A DNA stretch of 43,480 nucleotides from Bondarzewia mesenterica (taxonomy: Eukaryota > Basidiomycota > Agaricomycetes > Russulales > Bondarzewiaceae), in NCBI GenBank assembly GCA_004802705.1, contig SGPL01000280.1, positions 1-43,480 on the forward strand, in the 5' to 3' direction. The translations under genes were made by a program, and so were the position numbers. Below the pieces are notes generated by a model. The model made no database searches and was not told the origin of the DNA. It saw only the letters and a list, made by a program, of their open reading frames with translations. This document shows, one piece after another, positions 38,468 to 43,480 of this stretch (positions are counted from its first letter, which is position 1; the number at the start of each line of letters is the position of its first letter).

Positions 38468-41400
38468 CTACAACAGCTCCTCTACCGCATCAGCATCCAT
38501 ATTCACGTCCAAGCCTTCCGTGCTTCCTCTTCGTGTCTCTGTCTCGTCCTTCGGGAGCTTCACATCCCCATCAGGAGCCGACATCACGACATCAACCACA
38601 CCACCTTCACTCCCCGGAGTCCCTTCGGTGAGAGTCCGCACGTGCTCTTTTTCAGCCTCGTATGCATCAGGCGCTCCAGCGACTCCCTGTATGACGTGCG
38701 AATCCAAGTCCGCAGAGATAGCCTTTGTGGGCGTATCGGGTATTGTTGCCTCTGCGACATTTGATACGCCATCGCCATCATCGCTATCGCCAGGTCCCCA
38801 GAACACCATCCCGTTGAACAAGCGTCGAGAGACGCTTTGTGAATCAATGTCATCACAAGAAATCCGCGTGGGGTAAGATATTCGCGTGAGGAAATCATAC
38901 TCGTCCATTCGAGCATTTTGAACCCGGTCCAGGTATTCATACGCGTCTTGATCATCTGCCTCTGATGTAGCAGTCTTGTCTACCATCCGAAGGGAGGATC
39001 GCGAAGCTTTGGCATCATGCGACTTCAGCATATCACGGTCAATGTCTCCAAAGATCCGCCGGAAAACCTGAAGACGTACAGCGGTCTCAGCACAAAATAT
39101 CATAGACTTATGCACCAGACACCTACCCATGGACCCAGTTTCACATGTCTTTCTCTTGAGATGGGCTCAGCGGAGACACGCAGAGTCACCGACATGTATG
39201 ACGGCAATGTATGTGGCAAGGGCGGTAAACTTTTCGACAAGTCAGGTTTGAAAAGTTTCGCCGAAGGGGAGAGGTAATCGTTCTGGTGAAAACGTCGATG
39301 ATGCAACTCTAAATCTTCAGGTCGATTGGGAAATGAATTTTGACAGCCTTACCGTGCACAGTCGGTCAAATTATGTTTAAATTTAAATAAGGAGATAGTA
39401 CTGTACCTTCATACGCGCAGTGGTAAAGAGCCGTATGACGATTCACATGCTGTCGAAACAACTTCGGTTTGACGGTGGTCCCACAGCCCTTCCAACCACA
39501 GACTGACCCCTTCCATGAAATCAATTCAGAGGCTGGAGATAAGAAAAAAAAGTTTTACAAACCGTCTGTCTGCGCAGCTTCTCTTCTTCTTTTATGTGCG
39601 TTTTCACGTGTTGTCTCAGAACCATCTCAGAGTTAAGCCGAGCATCACAGCCCATCCAGTAACAACGATTTGGGCGGAGCCGAGTCGAAGAATATTGGAC
39701 AGCTTCTCGTTCTACCATATCGTTCAGCTGCAAAGTAAAGAGGTTCACGGACTTCACAAACCTCTCTTCTCCCGGAGCTCTGTTAGAAGACTTCGGAGTC
39801 AGGAAATTCGAAATCAAAAGTGACGAAGGGGAAACGCACCAGGAGACACTTCTGCACTCTCCTTCCGACGTCGATTGGCTTCTCTCTCCTTCAACCTCTT
39901 CACGTACTCCGGCGGAGAAGGCACGAGAACATACGCCGTATTCTTCGATGATCGTTGCCCACGTGAAGGTTGCAAGATCCCATTTGACCTTGCAGACGCA
40001 AACGAGTCTCGGAACGGTGCAGCTCCGACAGCTGCCGAGCTTTTTGACGCCAGCATCCCTGGTTTAAGTGCGAACGAATCTGGTCGACGGATTTTGGGGA
40101 TAGGAGGAGGCGACTGATCTACGGGAGATTGGCTGGGTGAGGGTAGAAACAATGGTGTCTTTTCCCTCGTGTCCCGCATCTCCTCGGAGACGCCGGGTGT
40201 GCTGGGTGCCGGAGGCTCGGGTTCAATCTCCTCCACCAGAGGTGACTCGGGAGGTAGTTCAACGATTTCAATACCATCTTCATAATCTTCATGGAACATG
40301 GAAACAAATGGAAGGGGCGAGAGTCCTGTCGGAGGAAGATCGTGGGCTGGAGCTTCCGGAGAGGTGATGATAGGTATATCCGCAGGCGCTGGGACAGGTG
40401 TCTGTAATGTAGCGAAAGCACGTCCCAGGAACGATTCATCAGATCGGATAGTGATATTGTCCGCACTTTCTGCGAGGGAATCGGGTAGTATGGAGATGGA
40501 GGCATCAACGTGAGCCGGTTCCTCCTCTGGTGCTGATTCGGGTGCCAAATCAGTGTCATCTCCAATTTCGATTACATCAACCCGACTTTGTTGTACCGCT
40601 TCGATACTGCCCTCCGTTGGCAGAGCCATTGCGACATGGGGAGGGGGAGACACATGCTTCAACGACACGGTTTCGGGGGCAGGCTGGTTTCGGGCGGCCA
40701 GTATATTGTCATCAGGAGGACGCGCATCTGACAAGGACGGAATGAGATCAAGATCAGAGTTCGGTGGTGCGGCAGACGCGATTCGTGACATAGTCGCCGC
40801 TTCCTCCGTGATGATATGCTCTGGCGTTTCCACGGCTGGTGGTGGCCTGTCCGACCTGAGACCATCGGCAATGGACCCCTCCACATCCGAATTCGACCGT
40901 TTCCTCTTCTTCGATATCGGTGATTCAGTCACAGATCCGGGAGAGACGTCAGGAAACTGCGCTCCGGACGAATCCTGGAAGCTCAACGATAACAATAGAT
41001 CCCTTGCGAGAGTTGATCTGCGTGCTTGTTGAGGACTGGTCCGTGGCGGTGGCTTGAGCGAGCCGGAAGGACTCGGCTCTGGTGTAGTTGGTACAGGCCT
41101 AGTGGCAGGTATACTTGTGGAAGGTGGGCGCTGGGTAGTCTCTCCTTGAACCTGAACCGAAATTGGTAGCTGCGGGGGAGCGCGTGGCAATTGTTGTGAA
41201 CCTTGAGCTGTAACGGCAGTCCTTTCGGGAGCACGAGCAGTAGCCTGTTGGGCCTTAGCGGCTCTGCTATTATAGAGATTGGCAATTCCCTGGGAATAAT
41301 GGGGCCGAGCTATCGGTACTGGTGCCCTTGGGAACCGGGATGTAACGCTTGTTTGTGTCAACAAAACTCGACGACGGGACATGAGGGGCCGACAAAGATG

Positions 41401-43242
41401 TTGAGACGTTAGACTTTAATGCACTTGTTGTTGCTGAAGTAGTGGAAGAGGGACGACCGGATGCCCGCAGCATTTGATATACAGTAGAAACCGAAGGAGT
41501 AAAGGCTTGAGTATTCGATGGCACGAAGTTCGGGTTCGTGACAGATGAAGGGACATCGGGGAGACCACCAAATGAACGCTTTGTTGTGCCAACTGCGGAG
41601 GCGGCGGCCCTCGACGGCTGAGCGGATGAAGCAGGACGAGCCGGCGCGCCGCTGGACGCGGTAACAGATGAACCGGCGACGGCTGGACCACCCTGCATCG
41701 AAGGGTGTTGATGGGCGGAGGCGAGAGCCGTCGCAGCAGCAGTGGAAAGATTATATGCAGTCGATTGATCAACCGGATGCTGCTTGGGAGTCGCTGCAGT
41801 TTGTCTGGCTGGAGGACGACGATCACTGGGTCTCTGAGTGCTTTGACCAGCTTCTGTGGATACCGGTCCATTAGAAGCGCTGTCGACAGGATGTGCAAAA
41901 GGCTTGGCGGATGGCATCTTCAGATACTTTATGATATCGTACACCCTCTTCTTGGCCGCTTCTTGCCCATGTTCCTAATGCGAGGTGAGGACTGAGTGCT
42001 ACGAGGGCGGAACATAGAACGAACCTTCGCATATTGGATAAAGATGCGTACAAAATTTTCTGCTGGGCGTGACGATTGAGACAGTTTCGATAAAAAGAAG
42101 AAGAAAAGAAAAGAGAGCAGACCTTGGGCGGCATTCTCCAACCCATGACTGAGAGCGAATTTTTTCAGAGTTTCGTAGGCTCCGGGATGATATTCCGAAG
42201 TTTGAGAATCGGCAGGATATGCTGCTGCTGCAGATGGACCCTGTGGAGTGTCGTGAGATTGCTGATCTATGATATGTGTCAGTCAATGCAGTATGTATGA
42301 TAAATAATGATATGTACTAGGGGCTCCTGCTCCAGCTGTGCTTGCAGACAGTAAGGGCTGCTGCTCAAAGAGCCCCAAGCCGTTTTGGTCTTGCTGTTGC
42401 TGCTGAAACAAACGATGCTATCGTTTCACAAATGAGACTTTCTGACCTGGTTTTTCATGACGATAGAGTAACTGACACCTGCTGCCTGCCAACCCATAAT
42501 CGGATTCGTCTGGGGCATTGCCGTTCCGGCTGGTTGATTACTTTGCGGCGAGAACTGAGCAGGCTGGGAAGTCCTCCAAATAAAGGAGCGATGTTGCTGT
42601 TGAGACGAAGCAGCACTGGGTGCAGGCTGAGTCGCAGATTGCGAAAAGAGAGGAATTGAAGAAGCATTCTGGGTGAACAATGCAGAAGTTAGTGACACGA
42701 ATGAGTGCCGAAGGCGGTTAGCAAGCTGATTAGCTGACCTGAGGGCTCGGAACTTCAACGATCGAAGCGGCTTGATGCCCAGCTTGATGATGAGCAGGAG
42801 TATGGGGAACATCGTTCGACTGGCCATATGGGAACTGATTTGCTGGAAACTGTGATCTAAAGAACTGTCAGCCAAAGACGCGTCTGAAGGCGAAGGTGAC
42901 TAACTGAGCAAAACCCGGATTCCCCATCCACTGGTCCAGCTGCTGCAATTGCTGCCTAAAAACAAATATCGCGTCAGAATACCACAGGCGGGTAGAGCAC
43001 GATACGCACTGTGCCCGTCGCCCATCTTCTGCCACCGTCTGGAGATGTCTCCGGACGTTGACCTGCAACCCCATATCCGCCACACGCTGCATCCCTGCCA
43101 ATTGCGCTGAAATCGTCTGGTACTGCTCGGGAGTGATACCGCGACTCTCGATATCCGCGAGGCTCATTAGCTGCATAGCATTCGCTTCGTTCGCGTAGCC
43201 AGGGTTGGACGGGTACTGTGGATGGCCGCCATTGTTTTCCAT
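38468..43242 (-). CDS. 1372-aa protein with three C-terminal C2H2 zinc fingers
   Basis: Thirteen exons, complement of 43010-43242, 42905-42955, 42739-42856, 42447-42668, 42318-42402, 42123-42266, 42025-42062, 41336-41974, 39840-41289, 39563-39777, 39407-39509, 39127-39347, 38468-39067. The N-terminus is Gln/Pro-rich with a helical QYQTISAQLAGMQ segment, then ETLKKFALSHGLENAAQ, FVRIFIQYAK and AAKKRVYDIIKYLKMPS. A long low-complexity Ser/Pro/Ala/acidic part follows. Zinc fingers lie at Cys1032-His1054 (C-x4-C-x12-H-x3-H), Cys1069-His1090 (one residue short between Cys and His) and Cys1096-His1120; fingers 2 and 3 are completed by splicing. A C-terminal acidic region ends the protein. Likely a nuclear DNA-binding or chromatin factor; no ortholog recognised. 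The exon 8/9 junction is ambiguous: an equally long 46-nt intron at 41327-41372 also keeps frame. Confidence 0.82.
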
Positions 43243-43480
43243 GGGAGCAGAAGCAAGAGTAGACGCTTACAAAGCGGTCACCGGTAACTTAAGAGGAGGC
43301 CCCCTGATAATAGGGGGTGAGGTCGGGTCAAAAATTTCGGCCTTTCGGCTCTGAACTGGTGGACAAAAACCTCACCCAAATAAGGCAATTCCCTACCGTG
43401 AGGTTACCCGACCTCAACTTTTCCGCCTGAACTGGTGGACAAATGACCCGACCTCTAAAAATCGAAAAAATTCGAAAAAA
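43243..43480. other. Upstream flank of the C2H2 gene, repeat-rich
   Basis: The last 238 bp contain the C2H2 promoter and a compact set of repeats: a hairpin CCCCCT / AGGGGG at 43300-43317, inverted GAGGTCGGGTCA at 43319-43330 and 43444-43455, and a 17-bp direct repeat CTGAACTGGTGGACAAA at 43351-43367 and 43427-43443. No coding frame is seen; the element may continue past the window. Confidence 0.6.

Overview
The window reads as a gene-dense stretch of nuclear DNA from a filamentous basidiomycete fungus, most likely an Agaricomycete. The evidence is many short introns (mostly 41-85 nt, GT-AG with CTRAY-like branch points, a few GC-AG), compact intergenic gaps, fungal-type protein families (Sec10, Rix1, Rrn11-like, Laa2-like) and a basidiomycete-type sesquiterpene synthase with DEISD and NDxxSxxxE motifs. 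No rRNA, tRNA, CRISPR or bacterial operon structure was seen. Gene models were assembled by hand from reading frames, splice signals, phase arithmetic and remembered family motifs. No database search was run.

Layout. 1-5.1 kb: a possible 3' end of an upstream gene, then LSM3 (-) and U1-C (+) sharing a divergent promoter, then a three-finger C2H2 protein (+). 5.1-7.9 kb: a 12-bp minisatellite, then an uncharacterised 339-aa proline-directed-kinase-site-rich protein (-) with a KEN box and three ACGCGT boxes in its promoter. 7.9-21.5 kb: a transcription and ribosome-assembly block: RPA190 (-, 16 exons), a Laa2/aftiphilin-like trafficking protein (-), mitochondrial uL2m (+), RIX1 (+) and an Rrn11-like Pol I initiation factor (-). 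21.5-24.6 kb: two fold-back repeats flanking a lone sesquiterpene synthase (-). 24.6-31.2 kb: RVB2 (+), the Pol III subunit RPC11 (-) and the exocyst subunit SEC10 (+). 31.2-43.2 kb: a mitochondrial enoyl-CoA hydratase (-), a BTB protein (+), a 1013-aa protein with two N-terminal histone-fold-like regions (-), and a 1372-aa C2H2 protein (-). The last 240 bp hold a short repeat-rich sequence.

How the genes fit together. Several act in one process: Pol I core (RPA190), Pol I initiation (Rrn11-like), pre-60S assembly (RIX1), Pol III termination/cleavage (RPC11), mitochondrial ribosome (uL2m), AAA+ assembly (RVB2) and splicing (LSM3, U1-C). This is a loose neighbourhood, not an operon.

The most striking feature is splicing architecture. 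Micro-exons of 14, 18 and 21 nt carry the catalytic NADFDGD metal loop of RPA190; a 7-nt micro-exon lies in the zinc ribbon of RPC11; a 12-nt micro-exon lies in the histone-fold gene; and three introns in three genes use a GCAAGT donor. RIX1 carries one extra base in an A7 run that breaks its frame.
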